DNA of 64,000 nucleotides from Paraburkholderia sp. FT54 (GTDB lineage Bacteria; Pseudomonadota; Gammaproteobacteria; Burkholderiales; Burkholderiaceae). Positions 9,560 to 18,804 of the stretch are shown here, in pieces (position 1 is the stretch's first letter; each line of letters begins with the position of its first letter). The DNA is taken from NCBI RefSeq assembly GCF_031585635.1, contig NZ_CP134197.1, positions 124,001 through 188,000 on the forward strand, written 5' to 3'. A program made the position numbers and the translations under genes. The notes below the pieces were generated by a model. It was not told the origin of the DNA. It searched no databases and worked only from the letters and a program-made list of their open reading frames with translations.

Positions 9560-9664
9560 TCACGCCAGGTGATTTCCGCCAGCCACGCCGTACACTTCAC
9601 CCGTCACGAAGCTCAACTCCTGCGATGCCCGGACTCCCTGCGTCGGTCAGTCGGAGGTCAGGGC
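9560..9664 (-). pseudogene. C-terminal remnant of a short-chain dehydrogenase
   Basis: Reading the minus strand, codons ASQELSFVTGEVYGVAGGN plus HLA and a TGA give the classic end of an SDR protein (SFVTGEVYG...GG). The upstream DNA does not continue into a dehydrogenase in the same frame, so only this tail survives. It lies inside the open frame that precedes the transporter start. Confidence 0.6.
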
Positions 9665-10032
9665 GTCGCCTGGGAGGCCCGCATGAGCACAACGGCCGAG
9701 CAACGGGCATTCCCGGTAAGGGCCTGCGCAACCGCGCGACGATATTTACTGTCCGCCGCGCGACTCCAATTCGACGATTCGGTCGGCGGTTCGGCACGCC
9801 ATAGTCTGAATGGACTCGATTTACCTTCCTCCGTCGAACCTGCTTTTTCCGGCCGCACAGGAGGGGTTGCCCGGTAGAGACAAGATCGACGTCGACGAAG
9901 CGTTTGTCGAGCCCTTCCTCGTCAGGCCCCGGTCGCGAAATTTGAAACGTTGGCATGAAGCCGGGCACAGCTGCGGTTCGAAAGTTCCGACCTGACTTAA
10001 CCGTCCTGACCGCCCGGTCCCTTGCATGCAAC
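9665..10032. other. intergenic stretch without recognised gene
   Basis: Open frames here have no ribosome sites and no recognisable domains. It may contain more of the decayed dehydrogenase, but I could not align it. Confidence 0.4.
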
Positions 10033-10341
10033 TCACACGGACCTGAGCATGACTTTCCGGATGGTGCCACCTAGCCACGCGGTGATCCCCGAACGGCTGA
10101 CTATTCCGATAGTCCGGCGAGGCCCGAGGACGATAGTGCCGACGCACAACGCCAACAGCAGCGTGACGCGCGGTGCCTTGGCCAGCGAAGCGATCAGGCT
10201 GGCAGCAGAGGACTTTGTCTGGCCATGTGCGGCCGGGACCGATGGCGGAGTGCTATTCGCCGCTAGCAACGCTGTGCGTGATTCCGCCATGCGCAGCAGA
10301 ATGGCGGTCTCGGCGCCCCTATTGGTCGGTGCGCGGGTCAT
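10033..10341 (-). CDS. YqjK-like small membrane protein, third gene of stress-envelope operon
   Basis: The start ATG at 10341 overlaps the stop of the preceding gene (ATGA). The 102-residue product has a polar, alanine-rich N-terminal half, then one hydrophobic helix (VTLLLALCVGTIVLG) and a basic C-terminus ending IRKVMLRSV. Position and shape match the third gene of the yqjD-yqjE-yqjK arrangement in E. coli; sequence similarity to YqjK itself is not obvious. Probably an inner-membrane protein of unknown role. Confidence 0.7.
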   Translation of the reverse strand: MTRAPTNRGAETAILLRMAESRTALLAANSTPPSVPAAHGQTKSSAASLIASLAKAPRVTLLLALCVGTIVLGPRRTIGIVSRSGITAWLGGTIRKVMLRSV

Positions 10342-10712
10342 TTCAGCGCCTCCTTCAACGTGTCGAGATCGGTCCGGAGTTCTCCCTGCAGAACATGAAG
10401 CGAACGTCCCGGTTTCTGGGAGCGGACGAAGAGTAGAGAGACGATGGAAACAACCAGCCACATCGCGGCGACGCCCCACACCACTGGAAGGAAGTAAGGC
10501 GTCCGCCACGCCGTCGCAATGATCGCAATGCACACAAACGAAAGTGTGAACAGGCCAGCGACGGCCAGGGCAACAAGTGCGCTCAACTCGCGGACGAGAC
10601 GTTTCCGGGTCTCCTCAAGTTCGACGCCGATGAGTTCGCCATAATCGGTGGCTCGTTCAACGCAGAATCTGCCGACGTTTCGCCACTTCGTGACTTTCGA
10701 ACGCATAGACAT
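10338..10712 (-). CDS. phage holin family / YqjE-like membrane protein
   Basis: A 124-residue protein of the DUF1469 (phage_holin_3_6, YqjE) family. The start at 10712 has GAGGAG eight bases upstream; the longer open frame to 10805 lacks a site. It has an amphipathic N-terminus (YGELIGVELEETRKRLVREL), two adjacent membrane helices (about 48-70 and 76-100) and a charged tail. Despite the family name, such chromosomal proteins are not phage lysis genes. They accompany DUF883 proteins and are thought to act at the inner membrane in stationary phase. Confidence 0.82.
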   Translation of the reverse strand: MSMRSKVTKWRNVGRFCVERATDYGELIGVELEETRKRLVRELSALVALAVAGLFTLSFVCIAIIATAWRTPYFLPVVWGVAAMWLVVSIVSLLFVRSQKPGRSLHVLQGELRTDLDTLKEALK

Positions 10713-10817
10713 CGCGGTACTCCTCGGGGCTGGCTTGTTGCGGAAACGCCGTGGCGGCCTGTCAGGTGCTTGTCGCCTACACCTTTCAGGTCTCGTCGAA
10801 GGCAAACCCGAGTAGCC

Positions 10818-11114
10818 TTATTCCCGATCTCTCGAGTCGCTTCGGTCGTAGTCGGGCCCGGAGCGATTGGGCGCGCGCAAAGCCCCAAGGATGAAGCCCA
10901 CGCCGGCGGCAATTGCCAGCGCTGCGAACGGCCGTGCCACAGTAGACTCGCGCACGACATCCGCAAAATCGGCATAGAGTTGCTGCGCTTTGCCACTCAA
11001 CTCTTTCGCTGTTCCGCTCACTTGCGCACCGGCATTGCCCAGCAGGTCCCCGGCGGCTTGCTGCACGTCGCCAGCAACCTCCCGTAGCGTTCCTTCTGCT
11101 TTCGTCGTTTCCAT
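10818..11114 (-). CDS. DUF883 (ElaB/YqjD-like) membrane-anchored protein
   Basis: 98 residues: a long helical hydrophilic region (residues 1-62, with repeated GDVQQAAGDLLGNAGAQ-like segments) and one C-terminal membrane helix (PFAALAIAAGVGFILGAL) with a short basic tail. This is the ElaB/YqjD architecture of C-tail-anchored proteins reported to bind ribosomes in stationary phase in E. coli. A good site (GAGGAGCAGACA) precedes the ATG. It is the first gene of the three-gene operon 11114-10033. Confidence 0.87.
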   Translation of the reverse strand: METTKAEGTLREVAGDVQQAAGDLLGNAGAQVSGTAKELSGKAQQLYADFADVVRESTVARPFAALAIAAGVGFILGALRAPNRSGPDYDRSDSRDRE

Positions 11115-11733
11115 TGTCTGCTCCTCAAGTGAGTGCGATCAGGCCGCACGGGGAAAATGCGTCGGCATGAATGTCGCGAGTCACGCCTCGCCGCAAACGC
11201 TGGTTCGGCCGCGGGACGGCGTGAAAGATCCTGCGCAAAAGTTGGGCCCAACCGGGTAATTCGTTGACGCACTTGTAAGGCCGGCGCTCTCCAAAGTCAG
11301 CTTTTCCTTGCGATCTTGTTGGAAGTAACAAAGTGCTGGTCCCGTCGTTCAGTGGATCTAACATGAAAGCACTGCCGCCGAAAAGCGCATAACGTGGACC
11401 GTCTCGCGCAGGCCACGTCATGGCGCGGATTCAAAATGCGAGGCGATCTTCTGGTGAAGGCGTGCTCAAGTGGGCATCTTTGTTGCGCCGCACGCACACA
11501 CACGTACCGTAATTCAAATTTCATCAAATCCCTGGAGGGCGTAATACGTGAGTAGGCGTTGTCTCTGGTCGAGATGCCTGCCTTTTATCCTCGGTGATCG
11601 TCAGATCCCTTCAGTTGGATTTCGGGAGTTCCGTCCACCTTCATGTTAGAAGCCTTCGGTGTGTGAGCAGCAACTCGTCAGGTTATCGCGCACGCGCACC
11701 GACGGGGGCGTGCACCTAAGGATGGAGACGAAA
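11115..11733. other. intergenic region between divergent genes
   Basis: This gap separates the DUF883 operon (minus) from the exported protein at 11734 (plus), so it must hold both promoters. I see no convincing gene or strong repeat in it. Confidence 0.4.
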
Positions 11734-12075
11734 ATGAAAGGTCTCTTCAAATGCTTCGCAACTGCGGCACTGATGTCGACTTATGCAGCGACCGGATCCG
11801 CGCAGAACTCAGACGCGGCCCGCGAGGCTGGGGTGAGTGGTGTAGGGACGGCCCGCGCCGGGGCGGGGATGCGAGGCGCCAGCGTCGCGCAGACGTCTCC
11901 GGGTGGCGATCGATCACGCATGCCTGGCGCAATCCACGCGCCTCACTCTGCGTCCGCGGCCTCCGGACGACGCGAGACGGCGCCGGATAACCGCGGTGCG
12001 AGCGCGCCGGCTGTTAATCAGGGGGTGACGCGCGGGGGGCCTGAGAATCCGAGTGGACTGAAGAAGCCCGATTGA
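11734..12075 (+). CDS. small exported protein, unknown function
   Basis: 113 residues when started at the ATG at 11734, which has GGAGACGAAA upstream. MKGLFKCFATAALMSTYAATGSAQ is a signal peptide. The mature part is low-complexity and rich in Ala, Gly, Ser and Arg, and ends GPENPSGLKKPD. No known domain. Similar short, disordered periplasmic proteins are common in Burkholderiaceae; function unknown. Confidence 0.6.
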   Translation: MKGLFKCFATAALMSTYAATGSAQNSDAAREAGVSGVGTARAGAGMRGASVAQTSPGGDRSRMPGAIHAPHSASAASGRRETAPDNRGASAPAVNQGVTRGGPENPSGLKKPD

Positions 12076-12564
12076 CTCGCCAGTGTGTTCATAAACGGCT
12101 CTGCGTTCTGATGGTGAAGCGATTGACACGCAGTTCAGGAGAAGATGAGAAACGGTCAGTGGACGCCGCGAACCATGCGCCCATGCTTGAACCGTACCAA
12201 ACCGGCTTGGCGAGTTTCCATCAATCAGTTAGACGACGTAGATGTCTGACAGGAGTCATCGTCTGCTAGCAATCTCTATACCCAAAGGGTGACGGAGTGT
12301 GAAGCGCCCTCGTTTCGGGAAGCGACATCGAATGCGCGGCGGCCTCTTCAGATAGCACTGCCGGCGCAGCGTCGAATCCGCGGTAACCTGCCCTTTCGAT
12401 CCTGGTCGCGGGCCGCAGCGCGAACACGTCTTCCGCTATGGCACCGACAGTGCAGCAGCAGACACAACTTTGCAATTGACCGCCAGTTTCATACGCTAGA
12501 GGTGCGCCTTACGTTGTTCGACCTCCTGGGCTTCCACGCGAAACGCTTCAAAAGGAGAATAGTG
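12076..12564. other. intergenic, nothing recognised
   Basis: The frame of the next gene stays open upstream to about 12289, but no start codon there has a ribosome site. Otherwise nothing identifiable. Confidence 0.4.
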
Positions 12565-13785
12565 ATGGCAAACTCGACGAGGTGGACCTCGGTCCTAAGC
12601 CACTGCATTGCCGGTTCAAGTCGGAAAACAGCAAGTCGCGTCTCTTGTCAGCGCTTCCTTCGCGCTTGGCTCGGCGTGCTGTGCGCCCTTCTGCTGACGG
12701 GCGAAGTCGCCCAGGCAGCTACTATCCATGGAGGCGACATCCTGGTTGTCGACGCTCGTGCGAGCAAGCTGTTTCTTGTAGATCCCAAGACCGGCGCCCG
12801 CACTGTCATCAGTGACTTTCTGGATCCGTCACAAGGGCCTGTGGACCGATCGCTTCTCGCGGGTGTCGCCATAGGACGGGGGAAGATATACGTCACCGCT
12901 GCGACTACCGGCATTTACGCGGTTGATCCGCGTACCGGTAACCGGACCCTCGTGAGCGACTTCACTACCGGGGCATTTCGCGGAGACGTGTTCGGCTCGA
13001 CAGTGGATGCGTCCGGACGACTCATGACAAATTGGGCGCAACCGCAATTCGGTGGTGCTCCGAGGTCAATTGTTCGCATAGATACACGGACGGGCACCCG
13101 CGTTGTGGTCAGCGATCTCACGAACCCCGCTCAGGGCGACGTGTTCAACTGTTGTGTCGCGTACTTTACCGACCTTGCGCTGGAGAAAACCGGGGCGATC
13201 GTCGCAAGCGTCACGTGGTTCATCCCCGTCGGCCCCAGCCGGGACGTAGGGGACATGTACCGGGTCGATCCGCTTAGGGGTCAACGATCGCTGCTCAGCG
13301 ATTTCACCAACCCGGCGCAGGGTGCCACCGGCCTGGTACCTTCAACCGGCATTGCCATCGAGACCTCCGGGCAGATCCTGGTCAATTCGCACGGGTCGGC
13401 AATCGCGCCCGTCCCCAAAAATCTACTGCTGCGAATTGATCCCAATACCGGGAACCGTACTGTCCTCAGCGATTTCGACAATGCTGCGCAAGGACCGCTG
13501 GGGTGGCGCCTTTCCGGCATCGCCTTGGCGCAGGCGGGGACGGGAGGAATAATCGTCGGCGCCGGTGACCCGGCGAATAGGGCCGCTGACCCAACCTTGC
13601 TCTTCCGGATTGACCCGCAGACCGGGCAACGGACCTTGCTTAGTAATTCAAGTGATCCGAAACAAGGACCGCCGTTCGTATGGATCTTTGAGATTGCGGT
13701 TGTGCCGGAAAACGCCATCAACGCGGGCTTTGTTGCCACACCACCAACAGATTCGTTCGCGAGTCCATTCGGACCAGTCAAATGA
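12565..13785 (+). CDS. exported protein with repeated propeller-like blades
   Basis: 406 residues from the ATG at 12565 (AAAGGAGAATAGTG upstream). A long N-region and a hydrophobic segment ending AQAATIHGG form the export signal. The rest is a run of about six repeats of 45-60 residues, each built as VDP-TG-RT-VSDF-(N/D)PAQG followed by a strand such as GVAIGRGKIYVT. This resembles NHL/SMP-30-like beta-propellers, and the SDFTNPAQG signature recurs almost unchanged. Probably a periplasmic or secreted ligand-binding or structural protein; no catalytic residues can be named. Confidence 0.75.
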   Translation: MANSTRWTSVLSHCIAGSSRKTASRVSCQRFLRAWLGVLCALLLTGEVAQAATIHGGDILVVDARASKLFLVDPKTGARTVISDFLDPSQGPVDRSLLAGVAIGRGKIYVTAATTGIYAVDPRTGNRTLVSDFTTGAFRGDVFGSTVDASGRLMTNWAQPQFGGAPRSIVRIDTRTGTRVVVSDLTNPAQGDVFNCCVAYFTDLALEKTGAIVASVTWFIPVGPSRDVGDMYRVDPLRGQRSLLSDFTNPAQGATGLVPSTGIAIETSGQILVNSHGSAIAPVPKNLLLRIDPNTGNRTVLSDFDNAAQGPLGWRLSGIALAQAGTGGIIVGAGDPANRAADPTLLFRIDPQTGQRTLLSNSSDPKQGPPFVWIFEIAVVPENAINAGFVATPPTDSFASPFGPVK

Positions 13786-14540
13786 AATGCAGCGCAGACG
13801 TTCCCTCAAGCCCTTTCCTTCCAGGTTGACCGCGCGGCTCACACTGCGGCACGCAGAAGGACCGTTCTTCTCAAACCTGCCGGAAGCTGTCGGCGATCAT
13901 GATTCGAACGCGGGCACCAACCCCGCGAAAACGCATGCGGCTATCGCTGCGGATCCGGAAACGGCTGCGCGTACACGATGCACTCGACCGCCAGCAGATC
14001 AGCTGTTCACGTTCCTCGTTGGTCAGCAGGAGTTGCTCGCCCGGAAGAGCGCGCTGCAGATCGCCGGCACGACGCAGATCGTCGCGCGCCTGATGGTCGA
14101 AGAACTCGCCTTCGATGGCATTCGGCAATGCCGAAGATGTCGCCACCTGTTTGAACGGTTACGACCAGACCGCCTATCCCGAGGGCACGCAGTGGAGCTT
14201 CGCGAGGTTCTACCTGCCGCAGGCGTTCGATGCAGGTTGTCGACCTGTCGGCGACGCTTCCGCTCTATGTGCACGGCTTGCGAGGCTGGCAACTCTCCGC
14301 CGTTTCTCAAGTGGCCGCAACGGTGGGACTGTGGGCCATTGGCAGGCACTCGGATTACCGGCCGGAGCGGCGCACGCGAACATGGCGACTGGCGGCCGCA
14401 CTAAGAATGGGACCGCATCCCTAGCAAGCCGCGCGCCGTTAAGATAGCGACAGCGCGGGGCGGCCCAAACCTCACCTCGTTGTTACGCCCGCTTACGCCT
14501 CGTACGCTAATGCCGCGTCGTAAGCCGGCGTGCTTCGCGG
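13786..14540. other. stretch with gene fragments, including an MFS-like piece
   Basis: Short coding-like blocks occur in different frames with no full gene. At 14245-14385 (plus) the translation LPLYVHGLRGWQLSAVSQ followed by GLWAIGRHSDYRPERR looks like part of a major-facilitator transporter, with the loop GRHSDYRPERR. At 14115-14240 (plus) there is coding-like sequence (YPEGTQWSFARFYLPQAFDAG) that I do not recognise. It looks like the edge of the decay zone. Confidence 0.4.
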
Positions 14541-16305
14541 TTACTGGATCAACCCACGCGAGCGGCCTATCGCAACGGCCTGGGTCCGGTTTTGCGCGCC
14601 AAGCTTGACGTTGATTTTGCGCAGGTGCGATTTGATCGTCAGTTCGGAAACGAACAGCTTTTCCGCAATGATGCGGTTGCGGTGTCCCGCCGACAGCATG
14701 CGCAGCACGTCGAGTTCACGCGCGGTCAGCGCGTTGGCCGTGTCGCGCATGCCAGCCGCTTGCGCGATCGCTAGCTCTTCAATATCGAGCGGTTTAGGGG
14801 TGAACTGCGCCAGCAACCGTTCGACAAAGCCAGGCACGATCCCAAGCGAAGCGAACCGCCCTTGATAATGCGCGGCCCACAGCCCGATCAGATCGCCAAG
14901 CTTCTCGCCTTCGTCGATAAACATGCGCACGAAACCCTCCTGGCTTGCCGTGTGCAATGCCTCCGTCAGTTCTGCGTACGACTGTTCTTTCTCCCCCAGG
15001 CCGGCAAGCGCCATAGCGTGCAGCACGCGCAGTTTCAGTATGCGCCGGTGGCGCAGCCGGACGGTGGCCTGTTCCATCGCCGTGAGCAACGCCTGCGCCG
15101 CCCGCGCATGTTCGCCGCGCGCGATATCGAACCGGCATTGCGCGATGAAAGGCAGGTCGATGTCGGTGGCGTGGAAAGACACATCGGGGTTGTCCCATTC
15201 CCCATGCAGTACCGCCGAGCGTAAAGCCTGCGCGGCAGCGTCGAAACGGCCTTCCAGCGTCGCGACCCGGGCGCGTTCCAGCCATGCGGAACACCTCAGC
15301 CGCGGCAAACCGATATCACGCCCAAGCTGTTCCAGTTCCACGAGCCGTCGCTGCCAGAGCTCGGTGTCGCCGCGTACATGAGCGATGCGCGCGCTGACCA
15401 GATGCGAAACAATCAGCGCATCCGGAGGACTGTTGCCTTTTGCGTAGGGCAGCGCGCCGGTCACCAGGCGATCGGCTTCGTCGAGCGAATTGGTTTCGTA
15501 AAGCACGAGCGCAAGTGAGATGTCCAGGCTCGTCTTACCGCCGGACAAGCCGCCGTACAAATCGCTCCAGTTTCGCCCCGAGGCGGTTTCGAGCCGGGCA
15601 AGCGCGGTGCCAAGGCGCCCCTGCACCAGATCGATGATGGCCTCGAGCGTCTCGGTGACGGCACGCATCAGGAGGAATGGATGATCCTGCGTGCGCTGCA
15701 ATGCGCGGGATAGCACCGCGCGCGCCTCGTCATAGCGATGGGTGCTCACCAGGCTGAACACGAGCGAGTTGGCGAGGCTGCAGTACGCGAAGATGGCGTC
15801 GGGTGGCAACCTGTCGAGGATTGCCAATCCGGTCTCGCGGCATTCGTGGATCTGGTCGGTCAACGCGAGCAGCACGCAACGGACTGCTTCCGCCTCGACG
15901 GCGAGGTTGTCGCGATCGGTTGTGCTCTCATGGTTCGCCAGAATGCGCTGCACCGTCTTCAGCGCGTCGGCATAGCGCCGGTTGAGCAATAACACCCAGG
16001 CGTAAGTCAGGCCCGTTCGTGGGTGGGACGCAAGCGCGTCATCGGGAATTCTGTCGAGCCAGCGCATCAACATTCTGATGCGCCCGGTCGCCAGCAGGGC
16101 ACCCGTATGCAGCGCGATCTGCACGAGTGCTTCGTCAGGCTGCCCTGCGTCCAGCAGATGGTCGATTGCAGGGACGGGACGATCGGCGTCGATGTACCAG
16201 CGCGCTGCCGCAGCGTGCAATTGCCGCTCGCGTTCCTGCTGTCCGGCGTGCAGCCGGTGGCGCAGGAAGCTGCCGAAGAGCCGGTGATAGCGATACCAGT
16301 TATAC
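14541..16305 (-). pseudogene. MalT-type LuxR regulator, 5'-truncated
   Basis: About 588 codons remain. The sequence begins abruptly at WYRYHRLFGSFLRHRL, the segment that normally follows the ATPase domain of MalT/LAL regulators. It continues through helical TPR-like repeats to a complete LuxR helix-turn-helix (LTARELDVLRMLSAGHRNR, then KLFVSELTIKSHLRKI). The whole N-terminal NTPase domain (Walker motifs, about 250-300 residues) is missing and replaced by a piece of formaldehyde dehydrogenase at 16306-16457 in the same frame. Without its nucleotide-binding sensor it is unlikely to work as a normal regulator, though the frame is intact and a chimeric protein is conceivable. Confidence 0.8.
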
Positions 16306-16457
16306 GCCTTGGCGTTGGCCTGCCCTGTAGCGATGTGCGGGCCTTTCATCCATAGCTGCCCGAAGTCGAGTGCGAGTTGGCCTTTCTGCGCGAGCTTGTC
16401 TTCGGCTTTCGGGTCTTCGGTTACGAAAACACCCACCACGCCGATGCCACCTCGCGC
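16306..16457 (-). pseudogene. fragment of glutathione-independent formaldehyde dehydrogenase
   Basis: The minus-strand frame reads GGIGVVGVFVTEDPKAEDKL and then QKGQLALDFGQLWMKGP and TGQANAKAYN. These are the characteristic late segments of the zinc-dependent FdhA-type dehydrogenase. It joins without frame loss to the truncated LuxR gene (junction at AYN|WYRYHRLF, near 16305). At its other end it abuts a plus-strand quinone oxidoreductase fragment near 16457. Confidence 0.7.
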
Positions 16458-17062
16458 GTCCGCCCGCGAAGATGGACGCCGTGGCGGCGGGTGCCGTGCC
16501 GCTGGCGGCACTGACCGCACGGCAGGGACTTTTCGATCACGGTGGCTTGCAAGCCGGTGAACGCGTGCTGATTCATGCTGGCGCCGGCGGCGTCGGACAT
16601 TTTGCCGTGCAGTTCGCTAAAGAAAAGGGTGCCGAAGTATTCGCCACCGCGTCCGGCGACGCAGTCGGATTCGTCCGCGCGCTCGGCGCCGACCACGCGA
16701 TCGACTATCACACACAACGATTCGAAGCGTCGGCGCCCTCCATGGATCTGGTTTTCGATCTCATAGGCGGTGACACGCAGCGCCGATCCTGGGCTGTCGC
16801 GGCGGCGGGCGGCGCATTGATTTCGACGCTCACTGAGCCGTCCCAGACCGAGGCGGCCGCACATGGCGCACGCGCCGCGCGTTACACCGCTCGGCCTGAT
16901 GGCACTCAACTGTCAGAGATCGCGTCGCTGATCGACGCGCGCGCGGTACGGGTGGTCGTTGCGGAAACCTACCTGTTCGATGCGACGGCCGACGCGCTCG
17001 CGAGACTCGATAAAGGACATGTACAAGGGACGGTTGTTGTCGAGGTCTCTCGGGCAACGTAA
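16458..17062 (+). pseudogene. zinc-binding-type quinone oxidoreductase, N-terminus missing
   Basis: The coding sequence begins inside the protein (PAKMDAVAAGAVPLAALTA) and keeps the full nucleotide-binding half: GERVLIHAGAGGVGHFAVQF, then GADHAIDY, DLVFDLIGGD and the end GHVQGTVVVEV. The GroES-like N-terminal domain of about 130 residues is absent. The ATG at 16472 could start a shortened protein but has no clear ribosome site. Truncation coincides with the junction to the formaldehyde dehydrogenase piece. Confidence 0.75.
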
Positions 17063-17180
17063 GTCAGAACAGCGGCCGACGGTAGCATGCGACTACAGGA
17101 CGCAATCACGCTGCGTTGCCGACCATGACTGGAGCCTGGCTTTCTACCGAACCTCAACGGGGCTACCTGGCTCCTTTGCC

Positions 17181-18479
17181 TCAGGTCGGCCAGAACATGC
17201 CGACTGCTGCCAGCCCCATCACTGCCGTTGCCAGCCATCCAATCCACAACAGAAGGCCTTTCAAGGCGAACTTCCCCATCACTTCGCGGCTCGCTGCCAT
17301 CAACATTACAAGCGCCATGATGGGCACGGCTGCGATCCCGTTGATGACAGCACTCCAGTACAGCGCCTTGATTGGATCAAAGTGGGCAAATGTCAGGGCG
17401 ACGCCACCGAGCGTCGCCACTGCAATCACGGCATAGAACTGCTTCGCCAGATTGACCTGGAGCGCAAGACTGTTGCGCCATTTCATTGCACCCGCCGCCG
17501 CGTAGGCAGCTGAGCCCGCGAGAACAGGCAATGCAAGCAGGCCCGTCCCGACGATTCCAAGACTGAACAGGGCAAACGCCATTTCTCCGGCGATTGGCTT
17601 AAGCGCACTGGCCGCATCGGCTGTAGTTTTCACCTCGACATGGTGCGCGTGTAGTGTTGCCGCAGCGGAAAGCATGATGAAAAACGCAACGAGGTTCGAC
17701 ATTGCCATGCCGACCCATGTATCGATGTTGATCCGCTTTAGTTGAGCGCTTGCCTGCATCGGCGCACGCAGGAGCGGTTGCTGGGAAGGCTGCGATCGAA
17801 TCTCTTCGACCTCCTGCGAGGCCTGCCAGAAAAACAGGTATGGGCTGATCGTCGTCCCAAGAACCGCGACAACAGTCGTCAGGTATTCGCCCGAGAATTT
17901 GATGGGTGGTACTACGATGGCGAGGCCAACTGCCTTCCAGTCGACCGGAATGACAAACACCATCGCCACATAGGCGAAAAGCGCAAGGGTCAACCATTTC
18001 AGGAAACGCGCGTACCGCTCATAGGTAATAAACACCTGCAATAAAAGAGACGTCGTGCCGAAAAGTACAACGTAAAGCTGGACGGGGCCGCCGACCACGA
18101 GCCTTGCAGCGGCACCCATGGCCGCGAGGTCGGCCGCGATATTGATCGTGTTTGCAATGAGCAGCAGAAGGACGGCGGCATAGAGGATCGGTGCGGGATA
18201 ATGGCGACGGAGGTTTGTCGCCAGGCCCCGCCCGGTAACCCGTCCCAGACGCGCGCTCACTGACTGGATTGCCACCATGAGCGGGTAGGTGAGAAGCATT
18301 GTCCAGAGAAGTCCGAACCCGAACTGGGCGCCCGCTTGCGTGTAGGTTGCAATTCCACTTGGATCGTCGTCTGCCGCACCGGTTATGAGCCCGGGGCCGA
18401 GTCGCTTCATCCACGACCGCTCAGCTTCATCTTCGACAACGAGTTCGGGGTCGATTTGCCTGTCTTCGGTTGTTTTCAT
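17181..18479 (-). CDS. NRAMP-family-related divalent metal transporter (second copy)
   Basis: A 432-residue inner membrane protein, paralogous to the gene at 8131-9441. DDDPSGIATYTQAG (about 37-50) stands where NRAMP proteins have DPGN, and GTTISPYLFFWQAS replaces the helix-6 MPH motif. About eleven hydrophobic helices are visible, plus a charged loop (QEVEEIRSQ) shared with the paralogue. The ATG at 18479 has only a weak ribosome site. Ion specificity is unknown. It is flanked on both sides by gene fragments, so it may be an intact survivor in the decay zone. Confidence 0.87.
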   Translation of the reverse strand: MKTTEDRQIDPELVVEDEAERSWMKRLGPGLITGAADDDPSGIATYTQAGAQFGFGLLWTMLLTYPLMVAIQSVSARLGRVTGRGLATNLRRHYPAPILYAAVLLLLIANTINIAADLAAMGAAARLVVGGPVQLYVVLFGTTSLLLQVFITYERYARFLKWLTLALFAYVAMVFVIPVDWKAVGLAIVVPPIKFSGEYLTTVVAVLGTTISPYLFFWQASQEVEEIRSQPSQQPLLRAPMQASAQLKRINIDTWVGMAMSNLVAFFIMLSAAATLHAHHVEVKTTADAASALKPIAGEMAFALFSLGIVGTGLLALPVLAGSAAYAAAGAMKWRNSLALQVNLAKQFYAVIAVATLGGVALTFAHFDPIKALYWSAVINGIAAVPIMALVMLMAASREVMGKFALKGLLLWIGWLATAVMGLAAVGMFWPT

Positions 18480-18804
18480 GGTTACGGCCCGGTCGTCATG
18501 CTGGACGCGCCTATTTGCCGCCCCATTTCTTTTCTGCCGAGCACTTTTCGTGCCGGACTTGTTACCGTGCCGACCGGCTTTCTAAGGCAAAGCGTCCATT
18601 GCCCGGTGGTGGGGATCACGAGGCCGGCGGGTAGCGGCCGGGACGGGAACGTCGGCTGCCTGGAGAGAATTGGCCGGTCTGTCCTCGATAGAGCAAAGGT
18701 CGATCCTGTCAGCCGGACTACGTTGCGACCCGAACTATAGTCAGCATGACTGACCAAACCTTTCGGCAAGCCGGTGAAGCACGCCGTGCAGTAGGCATTT
18801 TTAA
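18480..18804. other. upstream region of NRAMP-like gene
   Basis: Presumed to hold the promoter of the minus-strand transporter. I see no gene or striking repeat. Confidence 0.35.

Noticed and set aside
9597..10070. 157-codon open frame on the minus strand
   Set aside because: No ribosome site, composition rich in Arg and Pro as expected of a chance frame in GC-rich DNA; the real signal here is the SDR tail in another frame.
10338..10712. Prophage holin gene
   Set aside because: The family name includes phage holin, but the neighbours are a DUF883 gene and a YqjK-like gene and no phage genes are near.
13565..14404. 279-codon plus-strand frame after the propeller protein
   Set aside because: Overlaps the real gene's 3' end out of frame and shows no domain; only short fragments in this area are coding-like.
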